NCBI GenBank assembly: GCA_902621165.1
Contig: CACNKX010000008.1
Location: 1-61,521, forward strand
Length of the DNA stretch: 61,521 nt
Direction: 5' to 3'
Origin: an uncultured Alphaproteobacteria bacterium
Lineage (GTDB): Bacteria > Pseudomonadota > Alphaproteobacteria > HIMB59 > GCA-002718135
Shown here: positions 49,625-61,139 of the stretch, piece after piece
Position numbering within the stretch: the stretch's first letter is position 1
How the letters are laid out: every line of letters starts with the position of its first letter
Translations under genes and position numbers: made by a program
Notes under the pieces: model-generated
Databases searched by the model: none
Seen by the model: only the letters and a program-made list of their open reading frames with translations
Told to the model about the DNA's origin: nothing

Positions 49625-51373
49625 CTATTCTATTAACTCTTCACTATTATGAAGATTAAAAGTGATATTTTTTAACTCATCCCATGTCATTGAAGATGAA
49701 TTTGTTTCTATATCATTTAGGCTTTTATTTATTTTTTTCAAATTTGAAAGTCTTGTCTTTAAATTATTTATGGATTCTTTTATTTCTTTTATTGTCTCCT
49801 GGGGGTCATAATCTGAGTCAACATATGGAAAAAGTTGAAATATACTAATATCCTTAGTTTTTTGGTAAATCTCATAAAAATTATTAGGATATTTACTAGT
49901 ATCAATTTTATCTATTTCGGTCTCTAAAAATTCTGATTTATGAACAGATTTTAAGAATTCTATCTGACTATTGTTCAATAATTCAGAGCTTACTAATAAT
50001 GAATAAATCTCATGTCTTAATTTAATGTGATTTAAATAAGCTGTAAGAAAAGAATATATTTGTTTATCTTTTAATGAGGTATTTTTTGGAATAATTTTTA
50101 TAGATTTTTTTTTATTGGAAAATGATTTCAGTTTTTTAAAAAATAAAGTTTTAAACTCATTTTTGTAGAAATATTTTATTTTACTGTCTTTTATATTGCT
50201 TACTAATTCATCAATATAGTTATCAAAAATTATTTTATTATCAGATTTTTGTAAATCAATTGATTTTGAAGATTCCTGGAAAATAAAATCTACGATTGAA
50301 AGTGGATTTTTTAAATATATTGCAAATTTATTTAAAGAAAATTCATTTATGTAAGTATCTGGATCATATTCATTCGGCAGAACGATAAACTGTAACAGTT
50401 TTGAAGGAGTTAAATAAGGTAATGACATTATAGCACTTTTAAATGAAGCTTTTAGACCTGATGCATCACCATCAAACATTAAAGTTGGTTTATTTACATA
50501 TTTCCATGATAATAGTAGATGGTTATCAGTTAAAGAGGTTCCAAGTGGAGCTACAGCTGTTTTAATATTCTTATCATACAAACTTATTACATCCATATAA
50601 CCTTCACAAATTAACATATTTTTTTTTAACCTTATAATTTGTTTTGCGTTATAGAGATTATATAAGATATTCCTTTTTTTAAAGAATTCGCTCTCTGGTG
50701 AATTAATATATTTGGGATTCGAATTATCTAGAACTCTACCTCCAAATCCAACAATCTTTCCATATTCATTTGTTATTGGAAACATCAATCTGTTATAAAA
50801 AAAATCACGAATCTTGTTGTTTTTGTCATATTTTACAACGTTACTTTCTAGTATTTCTTTGTCATTAAAATTTTGTTCTTTCAGAAATTCGTAAAGAGTT
50901 TGATTGGAATTAGATGAAAATCCTAACTTAAAATATTTAATTGTTTCATCTGATAAATTTCTTTTATTTAAATATTCTTTACAAAGATTATTTTTATAAA
51001 GATTATCTTGAAACCATTTGGTTGAAATTTCTAAAATCTTATAAATTTTATCATTTTTTTTATTTTTATTTGCATCAAAATTGTCGACTATTCTGATGCC
51101 AACTCTTTGAGCCAACTCTTTTACTGCCTCAGGGAATGAAAAATTATATAGCTCAGTATATATAGTAAATATATCCCCCTTTGCACCACAGCCAAAACAA
51201 TAATAGGAACCTAAATCATCATTGATTTTGCAAGATGGGGTTTTTTCATCATGAAAAGGACAACAGCACCAACTATCCTTTCCTTTTCTAATAACTTTTG
51301 TTTTCTTTTCAATTTCTTGAGAAAGAATTATTTTTGATTTAATTAATTCAAGATCATTTTTTGAAAATGACAT
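49625..51373 (-). CDS. dnaG: DNA primase
   Basis: Makes RNA primers for replication. The zinc-binding domain has [11 protein letters not shown] and [13 protein letters not shown] at residues 38-66. The RNA polymerase core has [19 protein letters not shown], and the TOPRIM domain has [11 protein letters not shown] near residue 255 and [13 protein letters not shown] near residue 300 with catalytic Glu and Asp residues. The C-terminal DnaB-binding region is short. 582 aa. Four bases from the rpoD ATG and overlapping the YqeY gene by one base. Confidence 0.96.
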   Translation of the reverse strand: MSFSKNDLELIKSKIILSQEIEKKTKVIRKGKDSWCCCPFHDEKTPSCKINDDLGSYYCFGCGAKGDIFTIYTELYNFSFPEAVKELAQRVGIRIVDNFDANKNKKNDKIYKILEISTKWFQDNLYKNNLCKEYLNKRNLSDETIKYFKLGFSSNSNQTLYEFLKEQNFNDKEILESNVVKYDKNNKIRDFFYNRLMFPITNEYGKIVGFGGRVLDNSNPKYINSPESEFFKKRNILYNLYNAKQIIRLKKNMLICEGYMDVISLYDKNIKTAVAPLGTSLTDNHLLLSWKYVNKPTLMFDGDASGLKASFKSAIMSLPYLTPSKLLQFIVLPNEYDPDTYINEFSLNKFAIYLKNPLSIVDFIFQESSKSIDLQKSDNKIIFDNYIDELVSNIKDSKIKYFYKNEFKTLFFKKLKSFSNKKKSIKIIPKNTSLKDKQIYSFLTAYLNHIKLRHEIYSLLVSSELLNNSQIEFLKSVHKSEFLETEIDKIDTSKYPNNFYEIYQKTKDISIFQLFPYVDSDYDPQETIKEIKESINNLKTRLSNLKKINKSLNDIETNSSSMTWDELKNITFNLHNSEELIE

Positions 51374-51828
51374 TAACTACCCAACAAGGATTTAGCTATT
51401 TTCCCTACTAAGCCCATATCTATTTTTCCAGCATATTTTTCTTTTATTATTTTCATAATTGAGCCCATGTCTTTGAGAGATTTAAAATTATTTTCTTGAA
51501 TTATGCTCTTTATAGTCATTTTTGTTTCATCTTCATCCATTTGCTTGGGTAAGAACATTTCTATTACTTTGATTTCATTTAGTTCATTTTCAATAAGATC
51601 ATTCCGATTCGCTTTTTCGAATGCTTCTATTGAGTCTTTTCTTTGTTTTACTAAACTTTGAAGTAAACTTAAAATATCAGAATCGGTCAAAGTGTCTTTC
51701 TTGCCTCTTACAGAAATTTCCTTATCTTTAATAGCGCTCTTTATTAATCGTAAAGTATTTATTGAATTACTGTCTTTTTCTTTGATAGAATTGTTATAAT
51801 GACTTTCAATTTTATCCTTTAAGCTCAT
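51373..51828 (-). CDS. yqeY: GatB/YqeY domain protein
   Basis: Small helical protein related to the tRNA-binding tail of GatB. Characteristic stretches are TLRLIKSAIKDKEI, LTDSDILSLLQSLVKQRKDSI, EIKVIEMFLPKQMDEDE and GSIMKIIKEKYAGKIDMGLV. 151 aa, typical. YqeY genes are often found just upstream of dnaG and rpoD, as here. Its molecular role is not settled; tRNA binding is assumed from the domain. Confidence 0.92.
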   Translation of the reverse strand: MSLKDKIESHYNNSIKEKDSNSINTLRLIKSAIKDKEISVRGKKDTLTDSDILSLLQSLVKQRKDSIEAFEKANRNDLIENELNEIKVIEMFLPKQMDEDETKMTIKSIIQENNFKSLKDMGSIMKIIKEKYAGKIDMGLVGKIAKSLLGS

Positions 51829-51948
51829 ATTTTTTCACTTTCTAATAAATTTAATTTGATAATATAATTCTTCTTTTTAATTTCAACTAATCCTTGACTA
51901 GGTTGTTATAAATGCCTACTAACTATCATTTTGCTTCATCAAAATATA

Positions 51949-53118
51949 ATGGAAGTTTTAAAAAAAGAACCACATATTCACAATAAAACCGCTGCTCTTG
52001 TATTAGAAAATGGTGAAATCTTATGGGGTTATGGATTAGGAGAGAAAAGAGCTGCCGTAGGTGAGCTTTGTTTTAATACCTCTCAAACAGGCTATCAAGA
52101 AGCATTATCGGATCCCTCATATACAAAACAAATCATTACATTTACTTTTCCACATGTTGGAATTGTAGGTACAAATCAAGAAGATCAAGAGTCAAAAAAA
52201 ATCTATGCTGATGGTTGTGTAATAAATCAGCCATTATCAGAGTATTCAAATTGGAGAGCAGAAAATGACTTAAATTCATATTTTTTAAAAAATAAAATTC
52301 CATGTATCTTTGGAATTGATACTAGATACTTAACTAAGAAATTATCTGTTGAGGGAGCTAAGAAGGCCGCAATAATTTACTTTGGAGAGGGTGAAAATAA
52401 AATTGAAAAACTTAAAACTCAAATAAATGAGTGGAAAGGTCTTCAAAATTTAGATTTGGCGGGGATAGTATCGACAGAACAAAACTATAATTGGAAAAAA
52501 GGAATATGGAAAAGTAACAAATCAATGAAAAGCCAATTTAAATATAATGTCACTTGCTTAGACTTTGGTATCAAAAATAACATTTTAAGAAATCTTAATG
52601 AATTTAATCTTAACCCAACTGTATTAAACTTATTTTCTAGCTATGAAGAAATAATAGAAACTAATCCTTCAGGAATTTTTTTATCAAATGGCCCTGGCGA
52701 TCCTTATGCCACAGGTAGTAAAATAGTTGATGTGATTAAAAAATTAATTGATGATAATATTCCGGTATTTGGCATATGTTTAGGGCATCAAATTTTAGGA
52801 TTGGCATTAAATGCAAAGACTAAAAAAATGTTTCAAGGTCACAGAGGCTCAAACCATCCTGTCAAAAATCTTATAACAGGCATTGTTGAAATTACTTCAC
52901 AAAATCATGGTTTTGAAGTTGATAGAGATAGTTTTGGCAAAGATATAATTGAAACTCATGTTTCACTATTTGACGGGACTAATGAGGGTTTAAGGCATAA
53001 GCATTTGCCAGTATTTAGTGTTCAGTATCATCCAGAGGCGTCCCCTGGTCCACATGATAGTCATTATTTGTTTGAAGAATTTTACAAACTTATTGAAAAA
53101 AATGCCAAAAAGAACTGA
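51949..53118 (+). CDS. carA: Carbamoyl-phosphate synthase small subunit
   Basis: Glutaminase subunit that supplies ammonia to CarB for pyrimidine and arginine synthesis. The N-terminal domain has [20 protein letters not shown] and [13 protein letters not shown]; the C-terminal GATase domain has [17 protein letters not shown] with the catalytic Cys, and [12 protein letters not shown] with His/Glu. A TTG 18 bp upstream (51931) would add MLHQNI, but neither start has a clear Shine-Dalgarno sequence, so I use the ATG at 51949. 389 aa. The gene overlaps carB by 17 bp. Confidence 0.96.
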   Translation: MEVLKKEPHIHNKTAALVLENGEILWGYGLGEKRAAVGELCFNTSQTGYQEALSDPSYTKQIITFTFPHVGIVGTNQEDQESKKIYADGCVINQPLSEYSNWRAENDLNSYFLKNKIPCIFGIDTRYLTKKLSVEGAKKAAIIYFGEGENKIEKLKTQINEWKGLQNLDLAGIVSTEQNYNWKKGIWKSNKSMKSQFKYNVTCLDFGIKNNILRNLNEFNLNPTVLNLFSSYEEIIETNPSGIFLSNGPGDPYATGSKIVDVIKKLIDDNIPVFGICLGHQILGLALNAKTKKMFQGHRGSNHPVKNLITGIVEITSQNHGFEVDRDSFGKDIIETHVSLFDGTNEGLRHKHLPVFSVQYHPEASPGPHDSHYLFEEFYKLIEKNAKKN

Positions 53119-56100
53119 TATCAATAAAATCTTAATAGTAGGTGCAGGTCCAATAGTTATTGGGCAAGCCTGTGAATTTGATTACTCTGGTGCTCAGGCA
53201 TGTAAGTCTCTCAAAGATGAAGGTTACAAAATTATATTAATTAATTCAAATCCTGCAACAATAATGACTGATCCAGAATTAGCTGATCAAACTTATATTG
53301 AGCCTATAACTAAAGAATTTGTAGAAAAAATAATCGAAATTGAAAAACCAGATGCTCTTCTTCCAACTATGGGAGGGCAAACTGCTTTAAACGTTTCAAT
53401 GGAACTATTTAATAATCGTATACTTGAAAAACACGGAGTAAAAATGATTGGAGCTAATCCAACAGCAATAGAATTAGCTGAGGATAGGCAAAAATTTAAA
53501 GATGCTATGAAAGAAATTGGTCTAAGCTGTCCTAAAAGTTACGTGGTTAACAATATTGAAGAGTCAAAAAGAGTAAAAAATGAATTAAATTTACCTCTTG
53601 TCATAAGACCAAGTTTTACACTTGGAGGAACTGGAGGTGGAGTTGCTTATGATGATGAGGGTTTTATTGATTTATGTAATAGGGGTTTAAATGCCAGCCC
53701 AACAAATCAAATACTTATTGAAAAATCTGTTTCAGGTTGGAAAGAATTTGAGATGGAAGTTGTTAGAGATAATAAAGATAATTGTATTATTGTTTGCTCA
53801 ATTGAAAATGTTGATCCAATGGGTGTTCATACTGGAGATAGCATTACAGTAGCTCCATCCTTAACATTAACTGACAAAGAATATCAAATTTTAAGGAATG
53901 CAAGCATTAAGGTTCTCAGAAAAATAGGCGTAGATACTGGCGGGTCAAATGTCCAATTTGCAATAAATCCTGAAGATGGAGAAATTAATGTAATTGAAAT
54001 GAATCCAAGAGTTAGTAGATCTTCTGCGTTAGCATCGAAAGCTACAGGTTTCCCAATAGCAAAAATTGCCGCAAAACTAGCCGTGGGTTATACTTTGGAT
54101 GAACTTGAAAATGATATTACTACAACAACACCAGCAAGTTTTGAACCAACTATTGATTATGTTGTAACTAAAATTCCAAGATTCACTTTTGAAAAATTTG
54201 TTGGTGCTAATTCTGACTTAACAACATCCATGAAATCAGTTGGTGAGGCAATGAGTATAGGTAGATCTTTTAATGAATCAATCCAAAAGGGGTTTAATTC
54301 TCTTGAGTACGGTCTAACTGGTTTTGATAAACCAAAACTTAGCTCAAATGATAAAAATACAATTTTGAATGAACTTAAAATACAATCTTCTCAACGCTTG
54401 TTGGTTGTAGGAGAGGCACTAAGGATTGGATTAACAGTTGATGAAATAAATCAAACTACAAAATATGATAAATGGTTTTTATACCAAATTAAGACAATAA
54501 TTGATTTTGAAAAAATATTAAAAGAAAAAGGTCTCAACAAAGATATAATATTATATGCTAAGAAAATAGGCTTCTCAGATAGTAAAATCTCATCAATATT
54601 AAGTATTAAAGAAATAGAATTAAGAAAATTTAGAAATAATAACGATATTAATCCTGTATTCAGACTAGTGGATACTTGTGCAGGTGAATTTAGTTCTAAA
54701 ACTCCATATCTTTATTCTACTTACGATTGGGATTTTGAAAATACTAAATTCTGTGAAGCAAATCCTACATCAAAAGACAAAGTAGTAATTCTTGGAGGTG
54801 GCCCTAATCGAATAGGTCAAGGCATTGAATTTGATTATTGTTGTGTACATGCAGTCTATGCATTGAAAGAAAAAGGCATTGAGACAATAATGATAAATTG
54901 TAACCCAGAAACAGTTTCAACAGACTATGATACTGCGGATAGACTTTATTTTGAACCACTTTCAGCTGAAAGTGTTATTGAAATTTACAATAAAGAAAAA
55001 AGTAATGGAAATATTCTTGGTGTATTAGTTCAATTTGGAGGTCAGACTCCTTTAAAAATAGCAAAAGAATTAGAAGAGGCTGGAATAAAAGTTATAGGAA
55101 CTTCAACAGAAGCAATAGATTTAGCTGAAGATAGAGATAGATTTAGTGAAATATTAATGAAACTAAAAATTGCTCAACCAAAAAATGCTTTTGCAAATAC
55201 TGTAGCTCAAACTTTAGAAAAAGCTCAAGAAATTGGATATCCTGTTTTAGTTAGACCTTCTTATGTACTTGGAGGAAGAGCTATGCAAATTGCATACGAT
55301 AAAGATAATTTAGAATCATTTTCTAATGAAGCTCTAGAAGTTTCTTCAAATAATGTCATTTTAATTGATGAGTATCTTGAGAATGCCAAAGAAATAGATG
55401 TAGATATAATAAGAGATAAAAATGGAGAAATATTTGTAGCTGGGATTATGGAACACATAGAAGAGGCAGGAATTCACTCTGGAGATAGTGCTTGTTCCTT
55501 ACCTCCCTATTCAGTTAGTAAAGAAACTCAGAATAAAATAATTGAATGGGTAACAAAAATTGCCAATGAAATTAATGTTGTTGGTTTAATGAATACTCAA
55601 TTAGCAATTAAAGATAAAAAAATATATGTTTTAGAAGTAAACCCAAGAGCCAGCAGGACTGTACCATTCGTGGCCAAATCAAAAGGTATTCCAATCGCCA
55701 AAATTGCAGCAAAAGTTATGGTTGGTGAAAATCTTAATTCAATTTTGAATGATTATAAAATTAATGAATTAAAAAACTTTAATGTAAAAGAATCTGTTTT
55801 TCCTTTCAATAAATTTGATGGAGTTGATCTAATATTAGGTCCTGAAATGAAATCTACAGGAGAAGTTATGGGAATAGATGAAACCTTTTTATCTTCCTAC
55901 ATAAAGAGTCAAATAGCATGTGGTAATATTCTTCCATCTAAAGGGACAGTATTTATCTCAATAGATAATGATAATAAAAAGTTCATTATTGAGATAGCTC
56001 AAAAGTTAAAAGAATTAGATTTTAATCTACTTGCTACTAAAGGGACTGCTGAATACTTAATTTCTAACAACATCAAGACAAAAATAGTAAATAAAGTAAA

Positions 56101-56332
56101 AGAAGGTAATCCTCATGTAGTTGACTCATTAATTAATAATGAAATTCAGCTAGTAATTAATACAACAAAAACTCAATCATCTATTAGAGATAGCTATAGC
56201 ATTAGAAGAACATCATTAATGTATAATATTCCATATTACACGACAATAGCTGGAGCAAAAGTTGCTGTAGATGCTATAGAACATATGAAAATTCAAGAAT
56301 TCACAATAAAAAGTCTTCAAACTATAAATTAA
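53102..56332 (+). CDS. carB: Carbamoyl-phosphate synthase large subunit
   Basis: Duplicated ATP-grasp enzyme that makes carbamoyl phosphate. First half: [20 protein letters not shown] near residue 12, [45 protein letters not shown]. Second half: [67 protein letters not shown], then the MGS-like allosteric domain. A longer frame from 53018 overlaps carA and starts with unrelated residues. The ATG at 53102 gives [17 protein letters not shown], the normal N-terminus, and 1076 aa. Confidence 0.97.
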   Translation: MPKRTDINKILIVGAGPIVIGQACEFDYSGAQACKSLKDEGYKIILINSNPATIMTDPELADQTYIEPITKEFVEKIIEIEKPDALLPTMGGQTALNVSMELFNNRILEKHGVKMIGANPTAIELAEDRQKFKDAMKEIGLSCPKSYVVNNIEESKRVKNELNLPLVIRPSFTLGGTGGGVAYDDEGFIDLCNRGLNASPTNQILIEKSVSGWKEFEMEVVRDNKDNCIIVCSIENVDPMGVHTGDSITVAPSLTLTDKEYQILRNASIKVLRKIGVDTGGSNVQFAINPEDGEINVIEMNPRVSRSSALASKATGFPIAKIAAKLAVGYTLDELENDITTTTPASFEPTIDYVVTKIPRFTFEKFVGANSDLTTSMKSVGEAMSIGRSFNESIQKGFNSLEYGLTGFDKPKLSSNDKNTILNELKIQSSQRLLVVGEALRIGLTVDEINQTTKYDKWFLYQIKTIIDFEKILKEKGLNKDIILYAKKIGFSDSKISSILSIKEIELRKFRNNNDINPVFRLVDTCAGEFSSKTPYLYSTYDWDFENTKFCEANPTSKDKVVILGGGPNRIGQGIEFDYCCVHAVYALKEKGIETIMINCNPETVSTDYDTADRLYFEPLSAESVIEIYNKEKSNGNILGVLVQFGGQTPLKIAKELEEAGIKVIGTSTEAIDLAEDRDRFSEILMKLKIAQPKNAFANTVAQTLEKAQEIGYPVLVRPSYVLGGRAMQIAYDKDNLESFSNEALEVSSNNVILIDEYLENAKEIDVDIIRDKNGEIFVAGIMEHIEEAGIHSGDSACSLPPYSVSKETQNKIIEWVTKIANEINVVGLMNTQLAIKDKKIYVLEVNPRASRTVPFVAKSKGIPIAKIAAKVMVGENLNSILNDYKINELKNFNVKESVFPFNKFDGVDLILGPEMKSTGEVMGIDETFLSSYIKSQIACGNILPSKGTVFISIDNDNKKFIIEIAQKLKELDFNLLATKGTAEYLISNNIKTKIVNKVKEGNPHVVDSLINNEIQLVINTTKTQSSIRDSYSIRRTSLMYNIPYYTTIAGAKVAVDAIEHMKIQEFTIKSLQTIN

Positions 56333-56372
56333 TTTTATTGACTATAAAAAATAAATAAATCATCATGAGTTT

Positions 56373-56846
56373 ATGAATAAAATTCCTATGACTGCTGAGG
56401 GTTATATAAAATTACAAGATGAATTAAAAAAATTAACCTCCGAGGATAGACCAAAAATAATTGAAGCAATTGCCGAGGCTAGGAGTCATGGTGATTTATC
56501 TGAAAATGCAGAATATCAATATGCTAAAGAACAACAAAGTTTAATTGAAGGAAGAATTATAGATTTAGAGAGTGCTATTAGTAAAGCAGAGGTAATAGAT
56601 GTTAAATCTGTTGAAGGTGACGATATTAAGTTTGGTGCAACAGTTGAAATAGAAGATGATGAAAGTGGAGAAAAACAACAATATCAAATTGTTGGGGAAT
56701 ATGAATCAGATATTGAAAATAAAAAACTTTCAATTACTAGTCCATTAGCAAGAGGCTTGATTGGTAAAACAAAAGAAGACAATGTTGAAATCAATAGTCC
56801 AAAAGGTTTAAAAAGTTATACAATATTATCAGTAAAATACATTTGA
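56373..56846 (+). CDS. greA: Transcription elongation factor GreA
   Basis: Rescues backtracked RNA polymerase by stimulating RNA cleavage. The N-terminal coiled coil begins IPMTAEGYIKLQDELKKLTS and the tip has ARSHGDLSENAEYQYAKEQQ with the acidic residues that reach the active site. The C-terminal FKBP-like domain ends in SPLARGLIGKTKEDNVEI. 157 aa, standard. It lies 40 bp after carB, an arrangement common in alphaproteobacteria. The stop overlaps the next gene's TTG start. Confidence 0.97.
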   Translation: MNKIPMTAEGYIKLQDELKKLTSEDRPKIIEAIAEARSHGDLSENAEYQYAKEQQSLIEGRIIDLESAISKAEVIDVKSVEGDDIKFGATVEIEDDESGEKQQYQIVGEYESDIENKKLSITSPLARGLIGKTKEDNVEINSPKGLKSYTILSVKYI

Positions 56847-57799
56847 ATATAGACAATCCTAAAATTTGGTCATTAACTGATGGTTCACAAGGAATGATAA
56901 GTCAGACTAAAGGTCTGGCAAATGAATTAAGTATAAATATAAAAGAAGTCAAAACTGAAATAATTTTTCCTTGGAATAAATTACAACCTGGGATACTTCC
57001 AATTTTTAGTTGGATATTTAAAAATAAGTTACCTCTAAACGAAATACCTGATGTGGTTATTAGTTGTGGAAGAAAAAGTGTTTACTTATCAGTCTATCTT
57101 AAAAAAAAATTTCCTAATATAATTAATATTCATATTCAAAACCCAAAAATTTCTTCAAAATACTTTTCATTTGTTATTGCTCCAAACCATGATGCTTTAT
57201 ATGGTGAAAATATAATCAATACAAAAGGTGCGATACATCATTTTAAAAAAACTAAGAATTTGAAAAATCATTATGAAATTAATACAAAAAATTTGATAAC
57301 TTGTATTATTGGAGGTGAAAATAATCACTATAATTTCTCAGAAGAAAATACTTTGGATCTTTGCGAGAGAATAAAAAAAATGCAGAACTATAATAATATA
57401 GAAATTTTAGTTATTACCTCTCGAAGAACTAATCAAGAAATTAAATATATTTTAAAAAAAGAATTGAACTCCATATCTACATTATGGTTTGGAGAAGGAG
57501 AGAATCCTTACGAATTTGCTCTTAATAATTCTAGTTATTTTATTATTACTTCTGACTCAACCTCTATGATTTCTGAAGCAAGTATATCTGGCAAACCAAT
57601 TTATGTTTATCAATTACCAATGAAGAGAAAAAGTAAAAGATTTATAAGATTTCATGAAGAATTTAAAAAAATGAATATAACAAGAGATTTTAATACTTTA
57701 GACAAATTAGAAAATTGGACTTATACGAAACTAGAAGAAAGCAAAAGAATTGCTGGAATTATAAAAAAAAGAATTATAGAAAGGAAAAATGAATCTTGA
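56843..57799 (+). CDS. ELM1/DUF1022-family protein, glycosyltransferase-like
   Basis: Bacterial homologue of the plant mitochondrial fission protein ELM1. Recognisable parts are WSLTDGSQGMISQTKGLANEL near the start, DVVISCGRKSVYLSVYLKK, IHIQNPKI, FVIAPNHDAL, LITCIIGGENNHYNF and ITSDSTSMISEASISGKPIYVY. The last resembles the nucleotide-sugar end of GT-B glycosyltransferases, and a role in lipid or envelope glycosylation has been suggested, but it is not proved. 318 aa. The start is TTG at 56843, in a 4-bp overlap (TTGA) with the greA stop. It overlaps the next gene by 11 bp. Confidence 0.85.
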   Translation: MNIDNPKIWSLTDGSQGMISQTKGLANELSINIKEVKTEIIFPWNKLQPGILPIFSWIFKNKLPLNEIPDVVISCGRKSVYLSVYLKKKFPNIINIHIQNPKISSKYFSFVIAPNHDALYGENIINTKGAIHHFKKTKNLKNHYEINTKNLITCIIGGENNHYNFSEENTLDLCERIKKMQNYNNIEILVITSRRTNQEIKYILKKELNSISTLWFGEGENPYEFALNNSSYFIITSDSTSMISEASISGKPIYVYQLPMKRKSKRFIRFHEEFKKMNITRDFNTLDKLENWTYTKLEESKRIAGIIKKRIIERKNES

Positions 57800-58409
57800 G
57801 AATTTAGCTCATGCAGATTTTCCCTTTAATCATTGGGTATTTAGTAATTGCTTAGAAGAAGGCGCATTAAATGAAATTTCATATAGTAATATTCCATCAG
57901 GAGACAGAATGTACGATGGGACAAGAGCTGCCGATCATACAGGTCAGGGAGTTGATGGTAAATTAAGACTTTTTATAACAAAAAATAATTGTCAAAATTT
58001 TCCATATCTAGCAAAATTAATTCAGTCTTTACAAAGTATAGAAATGGTTAACAAAATATCAAAAATAATTGATAAAGATTTATCAAATTCATATGTGAGA
58101 TTAGAAGTCATTGGAGATAAAAAAGGATTTTGGTTAAAACCACACAAAGATATCTCAGAAAAATTAATGACGATGATGGTTTGGGCAAACCCATATAATG
58201 AGGCTTCAAATTTAGGTACTGACCTATATGATAAAAATTTTAAATTAGTTAAAACAATTGAATATATTCATAACAGTGGTTATTTTTTTTCTTCAGGGGA
58301 TGATACTTGGCATGGACTTGAATTAAAAGAAATTCAAAAAGAGAGAAGATGTATTCAAATAAATTATGTTACTTTTAATACAGATTGGCCAGTTGAAAAA
58401 AGTGACTAA
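57789..58409 (+). CDS. 2-oxoglutarate/Fe(II) oxygenase-like protein
   Basis: Resembles the 2OG-Fe(II) oxygenase fold. The metal triad can be read as LKPHKDISEK (HxD) near residue 118 and DTWHGLELK (second His) near residue 174, followed by RRCIQINYV with a possible 2-oxoglutarate-binding Arg. 206 aa. Similar proteins are often annotated as hypothetical. Its overlap with the ELM1-like gene (11 bp) suggests shared control, and trxB follows after 17 bp. The substrate is unknown. Confidence 0.72.
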   Translation: MNLENLAHADFPFNHWVFSNCLEEGALNEISYSNIPSGDRMYDGTRAADHTGQGVDGKLRLFITKNNCQNFPYLAKLIQSLQSIEMVNKISKIIDKDLSNSYVRLEVIGDKKGFWLKPHKDISEKLMTMMVWANPYNEASNLGTDLYDKNFKLVKTIEYIHNSGYFFSSGDDTWHGLELKEIQKERRCIQINYVTFNTDWPVEKSD

Positions 58410-58426
58410 ATTATTAATTTAATTAT

Positions 58427-59368
58427 ATGACTGAAAAAATAGAAAATGATGTATTAATTATAGGTTCTGGACCAGCAGGCTACACAGCTGCAATCTATGC
58501 TGCAAGAGCAAATTTAAAACCACATTTAGTTTCAGGTTTAGAACCAGGAGGTCAGCTAACTATTACCACGGATGTAGAAAACTATCCAGGATTTGAAAAT
58601 GTTATTCAGGGACCTTGGCTTATGGAACAAATGAAAGAACAAGCTGTAAAAGTAGGAACTATTTTTCATAATGATATTGTGACGTCAGTTGATTTTGAAA
58701 AAAATCCATTTATTTCCAAAACTGAGTCAGGAAAAGAATTTGTATCCAAATCAATAATTATTGCAACCGGTGCTCAAGCTAGATGGCTGAATTTGGAAAG
58801 TGAAAAAAAATTTAAAGGATTTGGTATTTCTGCTTGTGCAACTTGTGATGGTTTTTTCTTCAAAGATCAGCAAGTAGCAGTAATAGGTGGAGGTAATAGT
58901 GCAGTAGAGGAGGCAATGTTTTTAACTAAATTTGCTTCAAAGGTATTGTTAATTCATAGAAGAGATAGATTGAGAGCTGAAAAAATTTTACAGGAAAGAT
59001 TGTTTAACAATAAAAAAATTGAAGTAATTTGGAACAGTAAAGTTTCTGAATTTGTTGGAGATGAAAATCCAAATACATTAAAAAAAATTATTTTAGAGAA
59101 CACATTAGATAGCAGCAAAACAACTATAGATGTAAATGGTGCATTTATAGCTATAGGTCATGATCCTGCTACTTCACTTTTTATTGATAAGTTAAAAATG
59201 GATGAGGAAAATTATATTATTACTAAACCTGATAGTACTGAGACAAGTATTAAGGGGGTTTTTGCTGCTGGAGATGTAAAAGATAAAATTTACAGACAGG
59301 CTGTTACTGCTGCTGGTATGGGTTGTATGGCTGCTTTAGAAGCGGAAAAATATATAGCGGAGAGTTAA
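58427..59368 (+). CDS. trxB: Thioredoxin reductase
   Basis: FAD/NADPH flavoenzyme that keeps thioredoxin reduced. FAD site: IIGSGPAGYTAAIYAARANL near residue 11. Redox-active site CATCDG near residue 140. NADPH site: VAVIGGGNSAVEEAMFL near residue 151. The C-terminal FAD loop is FAAGDVKDKIYRQAVTAAG. 313 aa, typical. The stop directly abuts the end of the convergent rpmJ with no spacer and no visible terminator. Confidence 0.97.
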   Translation: MTEKIENDVLIIGSGPAGYTAAIYAARANLKPHLVSGLEPGGQLTITTDVENYPGFENVIQGPWLMEQMKEQAVKVGTIFHNDIVTSVDFEKNPFISKTESGKEFVSKSIIIATGAQARWLNLESEKKFKGFGISACATCDGFFFKDQQVAVIGGGNSAVEEAMFLTKFASKVLLIHRRDRLRAEKILQERLFNNKKIEVIWNSKVSEFVGDENPNTLKKIILENTLDSSKTTIDVNGAFIAIGHDPATSLFIDKLKMDEENYIITKPDSTETSIKGVFAAGDVKDKIYRQAVTAAGMGCMAALEAEKYIAES

Positions 59369-59494
59369 TTAACCCTGTCTTGCTTTCATTCTGGGATTTT
59401 TTTTGTTAATTACGTAAATCCTACCTTTTCTTCGAACTATTTTACAATCCTTATCCCTAGTTTTGGCAGTTTTTAATGAACATTTAACTTTCAT
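59369..59494 (-). CDS. rpmJ: 50S ribosomal protein L36, zinc-free type
   Basis: A 41-codon gene on the minus strand. The protein reads [16 protein letters not shown], then [14 protein letters not shown], then [11 protein letters not shown]. It is the alphaproteobacterial L36, which lacks the four-ligand zinc finger (the two Cys do not form the CxxC pair). Start ATG at 59494, stop TAA at 59371-59369. A 10-bp palindrome AAAGCGCTTT (59497-59506) lies just before the start. The stop is adjacent to the trxB stop. A degraded copy of its 3' half lies upstream. Confidence 0.92.
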   Translation of the reverse strand: MKVKCSLKTAKTRDKDCKIVRRKGRIYVINKKNPRMKARQG

Positions 59495-59500
59495 AAAAAG

Positions 59501-59545
59501 CGCTTTAAATTCTGGGATTTGTTTTGTCAAACATATATTGTCTGA
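59501..59545 (-). pseudogene. Possible relic of a duplicated rpmJ 3' half
   Basis: The minus strand just upstream of rpmJ carries ACAAAACAAATCCCAGAAT, an 18/19 match to ACAAAAAAAATCCCAGAAT inside rpmJ (59388-59406). The similarity extends both ways: a degraded reading gives I-Y-V, then D-K-T-N-P-R, then (one base off) F-K-A, against [13 protein letters not shown] in the intact gene. The fragment is out of frame and has stops. It probably remains from a tandem duplication and now forms the leader of rpmJ. A TTGACA lies within it. Confidence 0.5.
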
Positions 59546-59551
59546 ATTAAT

Positions 59552-61138
59552 ATGAGAGAGTTATCTTATCCTGGAAGATCTAATGTTTTAGGTCAAAATG
59601 GCATGGTGGCAACATCAAATCCATTAAGCTCAATGGTAGCAATTAACGTACTTCAAAAAGGTGGAAATGCCGTTGATGCTGCAATCGCAGCTTCAGCAGT
59701 TCAAGCTGTAGTATGTCCTAGTGCAACAGGCATTGGTGGAGATTGCTTTGCGATTGTTTCGATGAATGGGAAAAAACCAATTGCTGTAAATGGGTCTGGA
59801 ATCGCTCCGAAAAAAGCAAATTTACAGTTTTATAAAGATAATAAAATAAAAAATATTGGTTTAACGAGTCCACATTCAGTTACTATTCCTGGAGCAGTTC
59901 ATGCATGGTGTTCTATGCATGAAAAATTTGGAAGAATTAATTTTAAAGAAGTTTTATCTGGTGCAGAAAATTTTGCTAGAAGAGGATTTCCTGTTCATGA
60001 AGTAGAGGCTATTGCATGGAAAGAGAATGAAAAAAAACTTAAAAAAAACCCTAATTCTAAAAGATTATTTTTAAATCAAAATCTCAGTTATAGTTATGGT
60101 GAAGTTTTTAAGAATATTCCTTTAGCAAATACTTTAAGAGTCATATCAAAAAATAAAATTAAAGGATTTTATGAAAGTGAAATAACTAAAGACATGGTTA
60201 AGACACTAAATAAACTTGGAGGATTGCATACAGAAGAAGATTTCTATAATCAAAAAACGTTATTTTCAAAAACAATAACAAATTCATATAGAAATTTAAA
60301 AATACATCAATGCCCCTTAAATAGTCCTGGATTAGTTGTCTTGATGATGATGGCAATGACTGAGAAATTAAATATCAAAAAATACAATCCTTCAAGTTTT
60401 GAAAGATATCATCTTCAAGCTGAAATTTCAAAAATATGTTTTGAGGTAAAGGAAACAATATTTGGTGATCCTAATTTTAATAATATAAATATAAAAGATT
60501 ATTTAAGTAATGAATATATCAGCTCTTTATGTTCTAGAATAAATAAAAATAAAATTTACTCTTCAAAAAAAGGCTATGTAACATCTCACCCTGAAACAAT
60601 ATACTTAAGTGTTGTGGATAGTGATTTGAATTCAGTATCATTTATTAATTCAATATGTCATGGTTTTGGAAGTGGAATTACAAGTAATAAAACAGGAATT
60701 CTTTTTCAAAATAGAGGTGTAAATTTCAGATTAGAAGATGGTCACCCCAACTCAATTGATAGTTATAAAAGGCCACTTCATACAATAATTCCTGGTCTAA
60801 TAACAAATAAGAATGATGAGACACTTTATTCTTATGGAGTTATGGGAGGACAATATCAACCAATTGGTCAGTCTCATTTGATTCAAAATATAGTCGACTA
60901 TAACATGACAGTACAAGAAGGCTTGGATTTACCTAGAGCATTTGCTCTAAATGGTCTATTAAATATTGAGAATTCATTAGATGATAAAATTGTAAAAAAA
61001 TTAAAGAATATTGGTCATAAAATTAAAATAAATAAAAATGCTATTGGTGGCGGTCAGTGCATAAAAATAGATAGAAAAAATGGAGTACTCATTGGAGGAT
61101 CAGACCCACGAAAGGATGGTATGGCAATAGGCTACTAA
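59552..61138 (+). CDS. Gamma-glutamyltransferase family protein (YwrD-like)
   Basis: Ntn-hydrolase that would self-cleave before a Thr and then hydrolyse or transfer gamma-glutamyl groups, as in glutathione use. N-terminal [20 protein letters not shown] and [21 protein letters not shown], then GGDCFAIV are family hallmarks. The cleavage Thr is in [14 protein letters not shown] near residue 350; the usual TTHYS reads TIYLS here, like the YwrD branch. FGSGI and [11 protein letters not shown] follow. 528 aa. No signal peptide is seen, so it is probably cytoplasmic, unlike E. coli Ggt. Substrate not certain. Confidence 0.88.
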   Translation: MRELSYPGRSNVLGQNGMVATSNPLSSMVAINVLQKGGNAVDAAIAASAVQAVVCPSATGIGGDCFAIVSMNGKKPIAVNGSGIAPKKANLQFYKDNKIKNIGLTSPHSVTIPGAVHAWCSMHEKFGRINFKEVLSGAENFARRGFPVHEVEAIAWKENEKKLKKNPNSKRLFLNQNLSYSYGEVFKNIPLANTLRVISKNKIKGFYESEITKDMVKTLNKLGGLHTEEDFYNQKTLFSKTITNSYRNLKIHQCPLNSPGLVVLMMMAMTEKLNIKKYNPSSFERYHLQAEISKICFEVKETIFGDPNFNNINIKDYLSNEYISSLCSRINKNKIYSSKKGYVTSHPETIYLSVVDSDLNSVSFINSICHGFGSGITSNKTGILFQNRGVNFRLEDGHPNSIDSYKRPLHTIIPGLITNKNDETLYSYGVMGGQYQPIGQSHLIQNIVDYNMTVQEGLDLPRAFALNGLLNIENSLDDKIVKKLKNIGHKIKINKNAIGGGQCIKIDRKNGVLIGGSDPRKDGMAIGY

Positions 61139-61139
61139 T

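Noticed and set aside
51894-51922. Promoter TTGACT-17-TACTAA before carA
   Set aside because: The -10 hexamer matches the consensus at only three positions, which is not distinguishable from background in this AT-rich sequence.
53018-53101. Longer carB start at 53018
   Set aside because: The extra residues are carA sequence read in another frame; the conserved CarB N-terminus begins at the ATG at 53102.
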